A stretch of 64,000 bases of DNA. It comes from Mycobacteroides sp. CBMA 271. Lineage in GTDB: Bacteria > Actinomycetota > Actinomycetes > Mycobacteriales > Mycobacteriaceae. The stretch is from positions 248,001-312,000 of the forward strand of contig NZ_VTHB01000005.1 in NCBI RefSeq assembly GCF_009729205.1, in the 5' to 3' direction. A program made the translations under genes and the position numbers. The notes below the pieces were generated by a model. It had not been told where the DNA came from. It ran no database searches and saw only the letters and a program-made list of their open reading frames with translations. Of the stretch, positions 37,736 through 48,810 are shown piece by piece; the first letter of the stretch is position 1; every line of letters starts with the position of its first letter.

Positions 37736-38800
37736 CTATATGCGGTGTGTTCCATCACGCACGGTGCCGACGAGGTCTTCTACCAGGTCTTCGAGTGTGA
37801 CAAGGCCCACTATGCTCCCGTCCGTGGTCGACATGAGGGCCAGATGGCTGTTGCTACGGCGAAGTGTCGACAGAGCCTCTGGCAACGGAACAGAACCATG
37901 CAAGCGGGGCAGTGGCCGAATGAACTCTTGGTCGACGATCGCCTCCGGGTCGTCACCCAACGTCAAGACGTCCTTTATGTGCAGATAACCCAGGTAATCC
38001 CCGCGCGGCCCCATGACGGGGAATCTCGAATACCCGGTTTCGATCACCGCGCGCTCCACGGCGGCCACCGAAGGCCCCGGCGCCGACCCCGATACGGCGA
38101 TCGATCGAATCTGGTTAGCGGGCACCACAACATCGGCGACCACGCGATGCTGGATCTGCAGCGCACGACGGAGCCTGGTGTGTTCTTCCTCATCCAGAAG
38201 CCCCTCGGACAGCGACTCCGCGATCATCTCCGAGAGCTCCACCGTGGACACCGTGATTTCGAGCTCGTCCTTCACCGGCACCTTGAATAGTCGCAGCACG
38301 GCGTTGGCGCACCAGTTGTAGAGGCCGATCAGCGGCCGCGCCAGCCGGATGTACACCAGGTACGGCGGAATCAGCAGCATGGCCGCCGACTCCGGTCCGG
38401 CGATGGCGATATTCTTGGGCACCATTTCACCGAGCAGCACGTGCAGCAGCACCACTATCGACAGCGAAACCACGAACGCGACGGTGTGGGTCACCGCGGC
38501 GGGTGCGCCCATCAGGTCGAAGGGCCGCTCAAGCAGATGCGCGACGGCGGGTTCACCGATGCGGCCCAACAGGATTGAACAGATCGTGATGCCGAGCTGG
38601 GCGCCGGCAAGCATGAGCGACAGTTTCTGGCCGGCCATCATCACCGTCACCGCGCGTTTCTTGCCCGCCTCCGCCAGCGCCTCCAGGCGGTCTCTACGAG
38701 CGGAGATCAGCGCGAATTCGGCACCGACAAAGAACGCGTTCGCCAAAAGCAATGCGGCCGTAAGGAGTACGCCGAGTATGTCACCGCCCATGGTGGTCAT
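37736..38800 (-). CDS. CBS/DUF21 membrane protein (CorC/CNNM family), downstream copy
   Basis: The 354-residue product has an N-terminal DUF21 region of about four membrane segments ([20 protein letters not shown], then [46 protein letters not shown]), then a pair of CBS domains ([40 protein letters not shown]). It lacks the C-terminal CorC_HlyC domain, unlike the upstream paralogue. The family is linked to magnesium/cation homeostasis; direction of transport is unknown. ATGA overlap with the upstream gene. Matches Rv1841c. Confidence 0.87.
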   Translation of the reverse strand: MTTMGGDILGVLLTAALLLANAFFVGAEFALISARRDRLEALAEAGKKRAVTVMMAGQKLSLMLAGAQLGITICSILLGRIGEPAVAHLLERPFDLMGAPAAVTHTVAFVVSLSIVVLLHVLLGEMVPKNIAIAGPESAAMLLIPPYLVYIRLARPLIGLYNWCANAVLRLFKVPVKDELEITVSTVELSEMIAESLSEGLLDEEEHTRLRRALQIQHRVVADVVVPANQIRSIAVSGSAPGPSVAAVERAVIETGYSRFPVMGPRGDYLGYLHIKDVLTLGDDPEAIVDQEFIRPLPRLHGSVPLPEALSTLRRSNSHLALMSTTDGSIVGLVTLEDLVEDLVGTVRDGTHRI

Positions 38801-40155
38801 TCCTCCCGACCGTCGGCTGGGTGGTCTTCGGACAGCGCGGTGAGCTCGATCTGGTCGATCCGGCGCCCGTCCATACTCGCCACCCGCGCACGCCAGCTCG
38901 GCAATTCGGCCAGCGGATGGTCGGGCACCACCGCCGACAGCTCGACGGTCTCACCCACCGTCGGAATGTGGCCTAGCTCCTGCAGGACCAGACCGCCGAT
39001 CGTCTCGTACTCACCCTCGGGAGCCCGGTACCCGGTCGCCGCAGCGACCTCGTCGATGCGCAGCAGCCCCGAGACCACCCAGCCTCTGCCGGAGGAGACG
39101 ACGTCAGGGGTCGCGTCGTCATGCTCATCCCGGACGTCGCCGACGATCTCCTCGATCATGTCCTCGACCGTGACCAGGCCGGCGGTGCCGCCGTACTCAT
39201 CGACCACGAGCGCGGTTTGCATACCGTTCGCCCTGACTTGCTCCATGACCGCGTCGCCGTCGAGGGTCGAGGGCACCACCGCAACCGGCCGGGCCAGACT
39301 GGCCAATGTGGTCGTGGCGCGCTGATCCGGTGGCACCTCGAAGATCTGCTTGACGTGGACGATGCCGATCGTCGCGTCCAGGTCGCCTTCGGTGATCGGG
39401 AACCGGGAGAAGCCGGTGTCGACAGCGATAGCGACCAGATCCGCGACCGTATCGGTGGCCTCCAGCGATTCGATCTCGGTGCGCGGAGTCATCAGCTCCT
39501 CGGCGGTGCGGCTCCCGAACCGCAACGACCGATCGACCAGCACCGCGGTGGTTTCGTCCAGCGCACCGCTGCGTGCCGAGGTCCGCACCAGGGACCCCAG
39601 CTCCTGCGGTGAACGCGCCGAGCGCAGCTCTTCCGCGGGTTCGATACCCATTCGGCGCAGCACCCAATTGGCAACACCGTTGAGCGCACGGATCGCGAAG
39701 CTGAACACGGCCGAGAACAGCACCATGGGCCCTGAGGTGACGCGCGAGGTCGAGATGGGGCGCGCCAGCGCGAAGTTCTTCGGTACCAGCTCACCGAAGA
39801 TCATCGATACCGAGGTGGCGATGAGCAGGGCCAGCGCCAGCGATATCGCTCCGCTCACCGCGACCCCCGCGTAGCCGATCAACTGTGTGAGCAGGCGCGC
39901 GATCACCGGTTCGGCCAGGTAACCGGTGACGAGTGTGGTGATGGTGATGCCGAGCTGCGCACCCGAGAGCTGGAACGACAGGGTGCTGTGCGCCCGCTTG
40001 ACCATCCGGTCCCGGCCGTCGCCGGTCTTGGCGCGCGCCTCAATGGAGCTGCGCTCCAAGGCGGTCAGGGAGAACTCGGCCGCCACGAAGAGTGCGGTTC
40101 CTGCGGTCAGCGCGATGAACGCAAACAGACTCAGCCCGGTGAGTAAGACCGTCAC
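38797..40155 (-). CDS. CBS/DUF21/CorC_HlyC membrane protein
   Basis: The 452-residue product has DUF21 membrane segments ([40 protein letters not shown]), CBS domains ([40 protein letters not shown]) and the C-terminal CorC_HlyC FAD-like domain ([20 protein letters not shown]). As Rv1842c, it is paired with a shorter relative. Its stop overlaps the start of that gene, so the two are co-translated and may form one membrane complex in cation homeostasis. Confidence 0.88.
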   Translation of the reverse strand: MTVLLTGLSLFAFIALTAGTALFVAAEFSLTALERSSIEARAKTGDGRDRMVKRAHSTLSFQLSGAQLGITITTLVTGYLAEPVIARLLTQLIGYAGVAVSGAISLALALLIATSVSMIFGELVPKNFALARPISTSRVTSGPMVLFSAVFSFAIRALNGVANWVLRRMGIEPAEELRSARSPQELGSLVRTSARSGALDETTAVLVDRSLRFGSRTAEELMTPRTEIESLEATDTVADLVAIAVDTGFSRFPITEGDLDATIGIVHVKQIFEVPPDQRATTTLASLARPVAVVPSTLDGDAVMEQVRANGMQTALVVDEYGGTAGLVTVEDMIEEIVGDVRDEHDDATPDVVSSGRGWVVSGLLRIDEVAAATGYRAPEGEYETIGGLVLQELGHIPTVGETVELSAVVPDHPLAELPSWRARVASMDGRRIDQIELTALSEDHPADGREE

Positions 40156-40252
40156 CGCTGGCTGGCCCCCTTAGGCTTGCGTGGTCACGCTTGATTGATC
40201 AAACACGGTGACCATCGTGATGCTCATGGTAACCGTGCAGGTTGCCGGCAGG

Positions 40253-43170
<2,918 letters not shown>

Positions 43171-43208
43171 ATCCTTTCGTTGACGTGTTGTGCTCCAAGC
43201 CCTTCACG

Positions 43209-43283
43209 CTTCGCGCAAGCGGCTCATCTGAACCGATGCTCTTCGCGCAAGCGGCTCATAGCCAGATTCTCGCGCAGGCTCAT
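43209..43283 (-). repeat. three interspersed repeat copies between gnd1 and the M56 gene
   Basis: On the minus strand: a full copy (ATGAGCCGCTTGCGCGAAG, 43209-43228 region), a near-consensus copy with AGAGCATC (43235-43259) and a shorter copy (ATGAGCCTGCGCGAGAATCT, 43264-43283). They are noncoding here and begin with ATGA. Confidence 0.85.
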
Positions 43284-43316
43284 TCAACCCGCGAGCGCGG
43301 GTCACCTACTGGGGGG

Positions 43317-44282
43317 TCACTGACTGAATAGTCGCTGCAGTTCGGTGAACCACGGGATGACAACAGCCAATGTGGGCACCACCAAGATCGCTGCAGCGGC
43401 GGCGTAGGCGCTACAGGACAACGCCAGGCTGTTGCCGCGACCGCCTAGGCGGCGGACCCGGATGAGAGTGGTAGGTCCACCCGCGGCCATCGCGCCAACC
43501 GGGGTTGGTCCGCCCGCACACGCAACCAGCGCGCGGGCCAGGGGAGTGGGCCCGGCGGTGCGTACCGCGGCGTCGTCGGCAAGCAACTCGACCAACAGTT
43601 TGACCGCGTCCAGCGCATTCTTGCTACGGACGATCACGGGGAACGCGTCGTGGACGGCGGTGAAGGCCTCCAACACCAGGTCATGGCGCGCCCGCAAGTG
43701 GGCACGCTCGTGCGCGACGATCGCGGCCACTTCGTTATGTCCCAGCGTGCTCAGCGTCCCCTCACTGACGACCACGCGGCTGCGCACACCCGGCAGGCAA
43801 TAGGCCAGGGGCTCGTCGACCTCGAGCACGCGCACGTCGTGATCGCGACGGCGATGAATGTCGTAACCACCGCGCCAGTTCTCGCAATAACCCTTGTGGT
43901 CGAGCAGATCGACGATCGCGCGATGGTGGGCCCGGCGGCGCCTCGTCCGGACACCCACGCGAATGACCGACACCATCAGCCGAATACCGATGAGAATCGT
44001 GATGGCGAATACCGCCACGTAGAACAGCCACAAACCCCAACCGAGACGGTCGATTTCACCGGTGATCGTGGCGGTCGGGTGACCATCTGGGCCTGGGACC
44101 AGAAGCCGGCTCGCCACCGCCAGCCCGGCGCTGAATGCCGAGAGAACAGCAGCAGCGGCGATGGCTTGCCACAGAACCATGGCGGCCCGGGGTGCGCGGT
44201 ACGGCCAGCGCGCACGCGCAAGCAACGCCGGTACGGGACCGGTCAGGAGCAGCGCGAGAATCGCGAACGCCAGGGCGGACAC
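43317..44282 (-). CDS. M56 family zinc metallopeptidase (BlaR1-like)
   Basis: The 321-residue product has several membrane segments (SALAFAILALLLTGPVPALL, AMVLWQAIAAAAVLSAFSAG, LFYVAVFAITILIGIRLMVS, then CSAYAAAAAILVVPTLAVVI) and the zinc motif HExxH in EVAAIVAHERAHLRARHDLV. M56 proteins include BlaR1/MecR1 sensors, but no penicillin-binding domain is present, so an antirepressor protease acting on the BlaI gene product upstream is the usual idea. BlaI is 15 bp upstream in the same direction. Matches Rv1845c. Confidence 0.88.
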   Translation of the reverse strand: MSALAFAILALLLTGPVPALLARARWPYRAPRAAMVLWQAIAAAAVLSAFSAGLAVASRLLVPGPDGHPTATITGEIDRLGWGLWLFYVAVFAITILIGIRLMVSVIRVGVRTRRRRAHHRAIVDLLDHKGYCENWRGGYDIHRRRDHDVRVLEVDEPLAYCLPGVRSRVVVSEGTLSTLGHNEVAAIVAHERAHLRARHDLVLEAFTAVHDAFPVIVRSKNALDAVKLLVELLADDAAVRTAGPTPLARALVACAGGPTPVGAMAAGGPTTLIRVRRLGGRGNSLALSCSAYAAAAAILVVPTLAVVIPWFTELQRLFSQ

Positions 44283-44296
44283 ATCACTAGTGTCCC

Positions 44297-44704
44297 TTAC
44301 GGGGTGGGGCGACCGCCAGCAGATGGATCTTTCGCTTCGAGCTCGGCCAGGGCGCGACGCAACGCATCGGCCTCATCGGGGCCTACGCGCTCCACGAAGT
44401 GCACCAATGCCGCCTCGCGAGCACCCGAATTGTTGGCCTGCGCTAGCGCATCGACCATCAGGCCCGCCACCAGCTCGTCGCGGCCGTGAACCGGGGCATA
44501 GCGATGCGCACGGTCGTCGCGATGCTGGACCACCAGGTCCTTCTTGGCAAGACGCTGCAAAACGGTCATCACGGTCGTATAGGCGAGGTCTCGCCGCGCC
44601 GATAATGCCTCGTGGACCTGACGCACAGTCTGGGGTTCGGGCGAGGACCACAGATGGTCCATCACCGCGCGTTCGAGTTCGCCCAGGCGTGCCATTCCGA
44701 ACAT
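44297..44704 (-). CDS. blaI: BlaI/MecI-family transcriptional repressor
   Basis: The 135-residue product is a winged-helix BlaI: MARLGELERAVMDHLWSSPE, QTVRQVHEALSARRDLAYTT, VMTVLQRLAKKDLVVQHRDD and a C-terminal dimerisation helix. The sequence closely follows the M. tuberculosis BlaI I remember (MAKLTRLGDLERAVMDHLWS). ATG at 44704 is used (next ATG 44695); the long upstream frame covers the divergent promoter and is rejected. It controls beta-lactamase and other genes in M. tuberculosis; no blaC is seen nearby here. Confidence 0.92.
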   Translation of the reverse strand: MFGMARLGELERAVMDHLWSSPEPQTVRQVHEALSARRDLAYTTVMTVLQRLAKKDLVVQHRDDRAHRYAPVHGRDELVAGLMVDALAQANNSGAREAALVHFVERVGPDEADALRRALAELEAKDPSAGGRPTP

Positions 44705-44731
44705 TCTACGTTCACCTCCGACGCAATGCCG

Positions 44732-44748
44732 TACTACATGGAGTCGTA
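44732..44748. promoter_or_regulatory. BlaI operator
   Basis: The dyad TACTAC-ATGGA-GTCGTA (5 of 6 symmetric pairs) sits 27 bp upstream of blaI and fits the BlaI consensus TACTACA/TGTAGTA. A second GTACTAC follows at 44746-44752. Confidence 0.6.
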
Positions 44749-44911
44749 CTACTCCTGACAGCCAACGAACCGGGACGCGACCTTGTTCCTCGGGCCGATC
44801 CGGTCTCGCTCTACTCCCGCGCTGCGGGCGGCCACCTATCGGCGCAGCCCGATGATCAGGAGCTTCGGTGAGGGCTGTCACAACACCCGCACCTGGCGAT
44901 GTCATCCTACA

Positions 44912-44930
44912 TGTGGTTAGGCTTACCTAT
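44912..44930 (+). promoter_or_regulatory. IdeR iron box upstream of the FhuF-like gene
   Basis: TGTGGTTAGGCTTACCTAT matches 15 of 19 positions of the IdeR consensus TTAGGTTAGGCTAACCTAA. It ends 28 bp before the GTG start. Confidence 0.8.
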
Positions 44931-44958
44931 CTTGTCTACGTGAAGGGAGGCTGCCACG

Positions 44959-45684
44959 GTGACGCTGGCACTCGACGACCCACTTATTGCGGGGATGTCC
45001 ATCCGCCAATCACTGGCGCTGCACGAATCCAGCGTGCGGCTCCGCGAGCTGTACCCGGAATGTCCGCGGGCCTACGGCGTAGCAGTGATGTCCGATGTGG
45101 GACGGCGCCGCTGGTGGCCGCTCGCTCGTGCGCTGAACACCGATCGGCTTGAGCAGATGTACGCCCGGGCCATCGAGGAGACCGGCAGTGACTCTGTCGC
45201 CGTTCATCAGCTCGCGGACGCCCTCGTTCACACCGTGGTCGGCAGATTGGTGGCCCTGGTCGTCCTGGAAGGACGCGCCTGGGATCCGGGCCTGGGTAAC
45301 CTATGGGTCTACTTCGACTCCGAAGGGTGCATCGACTGGGCCGGCGTCGTCGACCCCACGTTGCGCGTGTTGCCCGACGATCCAGATCGGGACCGCGAGC
45401 AGGTTGTCGTCTTTCCCAGCGAGGACGCACTCGCCGCCTGGACCGCACATCGATGCCACCGCGCCCTGGCCCCGTTGTTCACACGGTTGTCGGACATCAG
45501 TTCCGGCGCAATGGAAATCGGCCAGATGTGGCAGCTGGTCGGTTCGACCGTGGTAGGAGCGGCGACCCATGTCCCGCTGCTGGCACGGTCGAGCGAGACC
45601 GACGGGATGCGCCGTGGGCAGGCGATCCTCGACCGCTTCATGACACTCGGCTTGCCTGTCCGCCACAAAGGTATTGCAATTTAG
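44959..45684 (+). CDS. FhuF-like ferric reductase-family protein lacking the [2Fe-2S] motif
   Basis: The 241-residue product resembles the body of FhuF ferric-siderophore reductases: HTVVGRLVALVVLEGRAWDP, LGNLWVYFDSEGCIDWAGVV, HRALAPLFTRLSDISSGAME and the MWQLVGSTVVGAATHVPLLA segment. The family's C-terminal CC-x10-C-x2-C cluster is absent; the protein ends VRHKGIAI at a stop that lies inside the next iron box. GTG start. Iron control is supported by the IdeR box in front; the function is inferred from weak similarity. It could instead be a distant siderophore-handling protein. Confidence 0.6.
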   Translation: MTLALDDPLIAGMSIRQSLALHESSVRLRELYPECPRAYGVAVMSDVGRRRWWPLARALNTDRLEQMYARAIEETGSDSVAVHQLADALVHTVVGRLVALVVLEGRAWDPGLGNLWVYFDSEGCIDWAGVVDPTLRVLPDDPDRDREQVVVFPSEDALAAWTAHRCHRALAPLFTRLSDISSGAMEIGQMWQLVGSTVVGAATHVPLLARSSETDGMRRGQAILDRFMTLGLPVRHKGIAI

Positions 45685-45699
45685 GGCAGCCTTGCCTAT
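45681..45699 (+). promoter_or_regulatory. second IdeR-like box, before the MrsI-like sRNA
   Basis: TTAGGGCAGCCTTGCCTAT matches 13 of 19 positions of the IdeR consensus and overlaps the FhuF-like stop codon. A -10-like TATCCT (45697-45702) follows, so iron-loaded IdeR would block the promoter. Confidence 0.6.
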
Positions 45700-45707
45700 C
45701 CTCATTT

Positions 45708-45831
45708 ATGTCGAACGCGCAATTGCGCGACCAGACACCCGGACCGCCGCGGAGTCCTGAGGGCTGCAGAGACCCCCGGTCCATACGAAGGAAGGGCCTC
45801 ACGTGCTTCGGCACGTGGGGCCCTTCTTCGT
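45708..45831 (+). ncRNA. mrsI: MrsI-like iron-responsive small RNA
   Basis: A transcript starting near 45708, just after the IdeR box and TATCCT, would run to a strong terminator: arms GAAGGGCCTCACGTGC (45791-45806) and GCACGTGGGGCCCTTC (45811-45826), TTCG loop, one G-T pair, followed by TTCGTTGT. The stem contains few coding constraints. The place, between the BlaI gene and the Rv1847-like thioesterase gene, is that of MrsI (ncRv11846), the IdeR-controlled iron-sparing sRNA of M. tuberculosis. Ends are inferred; the internal 6-nt seed was not identified. Confidence 0.7.
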
Positions 45832-45861
45832 TGTCGGGCGCTGCACTGATATGAACATCGA

Positions 45862-46272
45862 ATGCCAGACACGTCGGAGCACCTCAGCAAGATGCCCACC
45901 TCGCCATTCGACAAACTGGTGGGCCTCGAATACACATCGCTGACACCCGACGGAGTGTCGGCCACCCTGACCATCACCGAAAGCCTGCTGCAACCCAATG
46001 GGATCGTGCACGGCGGCGTGTACTGCTCGGTGGTGGAGAGCGTGGCGAGCGTGTCGGGGTTCATCTGGCGGGCCAATGTGCTGGGGGAGGAAAGCCCCGT
46101 GGTCGGCGTCAACAACAACACCGACTTTCTTCGTGCCATCTCCGCGGGCACACTCACCGCGACCTCAGCCCCGATTCACCGGGGCAGACGACAGCAGCTG
46201 TGGCTCGTCACCATCGCCGACCACGAGGATCGGACGATCGCACGCGGTCAGGTGCGGCTGCAGAACTTGTGA
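45862..46272 (+). CDS. PaaI-type hotdog thioesterase (Rv1847-like)
   Basis: The 136-residue product has the hotdog fold pattern: PFDKLVGLEYTSLTPDGVSA, the NGIVHGGVYCSVVESVASVS motif containing HGG, and NTDFLRAISAGTLTATSAPI. Such thioesterases hydrolyse acyl- or aryl-CoAs; the substrate is not known. ATG at 45862 lies after the sRNA terminator. Probably transcribed from its own promoter. It ends before a strong convergent hairpin. Confidence 0.88.
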   Translation: MPDTSEHLSKMPTSPFDKLVGLEYTSLTPDGVSATLTITESLLQPNGIVHGGVYCSVVESVASVSGFIWRANVLGEESPVVGVNNNTDFLRAISAGTLTATSAPIHRGRRQQLWLVTIADHEDRTIARGQVRLQNL

Positions 46273-46276
46273 GACC

Positions 46277-46307
46277 CGGGTGGGCGCGACCCCCGTGCGC
46301 CCACCCG
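46277..46307. terminator. hairpin between the thioesterase and the lipoprotein cluster
   Basis: Perfect 11-bp arms CGGGTGGGCGC and GCGCCCACCCG with a 9-base loop, directly after the thioesterase stop. No T-run. A weaker second hairpin (GGCGACC/GGTCGCC) follows at about 46326-46353. Confidence 0.75.
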
Positions 46308-46409
46308 AGCTCATTTCGAGAGATGGCGACCAGCCCCCCGATGGTCGGGTCGCCACCCTCGTCCCCCTGCCCGGATCCAAGGTCCCCACCTGGACCCGGG
46401 GAGCTCTTG

Positions 46410-47207
46410 CTAGCTGAGCTGCAGCTTGTCGACGATCCTGTCGGCCATCTTCTGCACCAGCAGTTTTGAGTTGCTTTGTGCGCAAACCTGCGTCTGCACA
46501 ATCACATTCGCGACGCCGTTGTACGACACGAAGCAGCGGAAGTTACTCGAGCCGTAGGCGACCGACCAGGTCACCTTCTTGGACGTCGACGCCGAGACCG
46601 ACACCGTCATGGGCACCTTCTGCCCGGCCGGATCGGTGAAGTTGTATGTCTTACCGTCACAACCCTTTATCTCGCCAGCAGCCTGCTCGAACTGCTTCTG
46701 TGCGGCGTCCCGGTCCTTGTATGCCGCGATCCCCTGATAGACCTGCGCATCGGGTTTCTTGGCATCGTCTCCGAGTAACATCTCGGTCGCGCGGAACGCC
46801 TCGAAATCGGTCCCCACCGACTCCACGGTGAGCCCCTGCGTCGCATTGCAACTCGCGTCGTCGGACTCGGTGGCCGTGAAGGGCTTGTCCCGCTTGTTTG
46901 TCTTGGCGACATTTGTATCGAAGACCGTCGAGATTTCCTCGTCGGTGAACATCGCCGAAACCATGGCGTCCGCAGAGATCTTGTCCTGGCCGGGCCATCC
47001 GGTCAGACCGGCCGGACCACTGCTGGTGGGCGCCGGAGCCGGCGCGTTGACCGTCCGCGATGTCGTAGTGGACGCTGCCGTTGACGTTTCGGTGGCCTCC
47101 TGCCGACCGGCGCATCCAGCCAGCGCCAGTGCGCCGACCGCCGTCGCGCACAACACCTTCACCCCAGTACGTGTCATCCGGCCCCCTGCCGTGCTCGTGG
47201 CGCTCAT
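46410..47207 (-). CDS. lipoprotein with PknH-sensor-like domain, copy 4 (distal)
   Basis: The 265-residue product has a lipoprotein signal with lipobox LALAGC, a threonine/proline-rich linker and the PknH-like sensor fold: DEEISTVFDTNV, ASCNATQGLTV, KDRDAAQKQFEQAAGEIKGC, VAYGSSNFRCFVSYNGVANV and VQTQVCAQSNSKLLVQKMAD. Four conserved cysteines (SCN, KGC, RCF, QVC) should form two disulfides. ATG at 47207 overlaps the stop of the upstream paralogue; ATG 47177 is another candidate. PknH sensor domains sense an unknown extracellular signal; here the domain is attached to lipid, not to a kinase. Confidence 0.82.
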   Translation of the reverse strand: MSATSTAGGRMTRTGVKVLCATAVGALALAGCAGRQEATETSTAASTTTSRTVNAPAPAPTSSGPAGLTGWPGQDKISADAMVSAMFTDEEISTVFDTNVAKTNKRDKPFTATESDDASCNATQGLTVESVGTDFEAFRATEMLLGDDAKKPDAQVYQGIAAYKDRDAAQKQFEQAAGEIKGCDGKTYNFTDPAGQKVPMTVSVSASTSKKVTWSVAYGSSNFRCFVSYNGVANVIVQTQVCAQSNSKLLVQKMADRIVDKLQLS

Positions 47208-47971
47208 GCCGGAATCCATTCCGCCATGCGGTCAACGATCGCGGTCAACGCCGGCGCTCCATTGCCCGCTTGGCACAGCCGCGTACCGAAGATCACATTG
47301 TTTTTGGCCCGGTACTCGAAAAAGCACCGCCACGCCGATGGCTTCCCGTCATTGAGCTGCTGCTCGACCCATTTCGCCGTCTTCCCGTCAGCAGCAAAAC
47401 TCTCCACCCTCCAGTCGAGGTCGCCGGTCGGCTGTTCGGTGTCGACGCAGCTCTTCAAGGAGTCCGGAAAGGCCTTCTTCAACTGGTCGGCCGCGGTCTT
47501 CGCATCGGCGAACAGCACCACGGCTTGCCACACGATGTGGTCGTACCGATCCTTTGATTCCTTCTGAACGGTGTGCCGGTACGTCGTCCACTCGTCGCCC
47601 AGAACGTCGGTGAACGGTCCCGCCAGCGCCTGACATTTGCCGCTTCTCGGCGAATCCTCCGGACGCGAACTCTTCACCTCAAAGGTCAGCGGCGAGCCGA
47701 CAATCTTGCCGGCGTCATCGGCAGAGATCAGCATGGCTTCGGCCTTCTCCGGGGTAACAACCACCGGCGGAGGCGGTTCCAGCGACGTCGTGATGGACGG
47801 GGCAGTGGTCTTGGGGCTCGTCGGGGACAAGGCGTCGTGCGAGTCACCCTGCACGGTCGATGTCGCGGTCGCACCTACCGGAATCGGTTTGATCCCGCCC
47901 GAGTCGGTGCCACAACTCACCGCGAGCATCGCTACCAGGCCAACCCCTGCGGCGGCCAACACGTGACGCAT
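47204..47971 (-). CDS. lipoprotein with PknH-sensor-like domain, copy 3
   Basis: The 255-residue product has a signal peptide with lipobox LAVSC, a serine/threonine/proline linker, and the sensor domain: EAMLISADDAGKIVGSPLTF, SGKCQALAGPFTDVLGDEWT, HIVWQAVVLFADAKTAADQL, LKSCVDTEQPTGD, WRCFFEYRAKNNVIFGTRLC and QAGNGAPALTAIVDRM. The four cysteines match the other copies. A 99-bp gap precedes it; its stop overlaps the next copy. Confidence 0.82.
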   Translation of the reverse strand: MRHVLAAAGVGLVAMLAVSCGTDSGGIKPIPVGATATSTVQGDSHDALSPTSPKTTAPSITTSLEPPPPVVVTPEKAEAMLISADDAGKIVGSPLTFEVKSSRPEDSPRSGKCQALAGPFTDVLGDEWTTYRHTVQKESKDRYDHIVWQAVVLFADAKTAADQLKKAFPDSLKSCVDTEQPTGDLDWRVESFAADGKTAKWVEQQLNDGKPSAWRCFFEYRAKNNVIFGTRLCQAGNGAPALTAIVDRMAEWIPA

Positions 47972-48070
47972 CCAAATCCCTCCCTGTCGACATCAGACGC
48001 AATTCGACCCAAATCATGGCTACATCGGATCGCTCGCGCCTAGTGTTACACGCCCGTCCCGACGACTGAC

Positions 48071-48805
48071 TTACTTCGGCTTGGTGGCCGCCGCCATCCT
48101 GTCCATGATCGCCTTGACCGTGGGCACTCCGTTTCCTTGCTGGCAGACCATCGCCGAGAAGAGCAGGTTGTCGATGATGCGCACCTCTGTCGCGCAACGT
48201 GACCCCGAGGGTTGACCGTCGGCGAGATGGTCAAGTACCCATAGCGCACGGTCTTCGGTGACTTCCCGCACATTTGCCCGCCAGGTAGCCGTATCTGTCT
48301 TCAGTTCCTCACCCGTGCACTCACGTACTGTGGCGGGGAACTCCTTCGAATAGGTTTCCCGCGCATCATCTTTCGCTTGATACAGCAGAACACGCTGAAT
48401 GACCAAGTGATCGAAGGTGTCCTTGGCCTCCTGGTACCACACGTTGCGATAGGTCGTCCATTTACTGCCGATGTCAGTTGTCAAGGGCACCAGTAGAGCT
48501 CGGCACGATGCCTTGCCCTCCGCGGTCGACGATTGCGGATCCGAGGCCTTGCCCTCGTAATCGAGCGCGGACCCGACAAGTTCGGCGACGTCGTCCTTCG
48601 GGATGATGAGGGAGTTGGCCTTCTCGGGAGTGATCGTGCCTACCGAAGCGGATGTCGACGTCTTCGACGCACTGGAAACCGGCGACGGCACGGATGTCAC
48701 CGGTTTCTGCTGAGCATCTCCGAAGAAGGAACATCCCGCCAGGACAACCGCCGCGCACGCGGCAACGACGGCCTGCCGGTGCACCAAACGTCTCGTCACG
48801 ATCAT
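48071..48805 (-). CDS. lipoprotein with PknH-sensor-like domain, copy 2
   Basis: The 244-residue product has lipobox VVLAGC, a serine-rich linker and the sensor domain: NSLIIPKDDVAELVGSALDY, ASCRALLVPLTTDIGSKWTT, DTFDHLVIQRVLLYQAKDDA, VRECTGEELKTDTATWRANV and SRCATEVRIIDNLLFSAMVC, ending QQGNGVPTVKAIMDRMAAAT. It is the most divergent of the four at the third cysteine (RCATE in place of RCFFE). Start at 48805 is 5 bp after the upstream paralogue. Confidence 0.82.
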   Translation of the reverse strand: MIVTRRLVHRQAVVAACAAVVLAGCSFFGDAQQKPVTSVPSPVSSASKTSTSASVGTITPEKANSLIIPKDDVAELVGSALDYEGKASDPQSSTAEGKASCRALLVPLTTDIGSKWTTYRNVWYQEAKDTFDHLVIQRVLLYQAKDDARETYSKEFPATVRECTGEELKTDTATWRANVREVTEDRALWVLDHLADGQPSGSRCATEVRIIDNLLFSAMVCQQGNGVPTVKAIMDRMAAATKPK

Positions 48806-48810
48806 TCCTT

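Noticed and set aside
45303..45854. Open frame running through the FhuF-like gene and the sRNA region
   Set aside because: It is out of frame with the FhuF-like gene and its end is inside the sRNA terminator hairpin.
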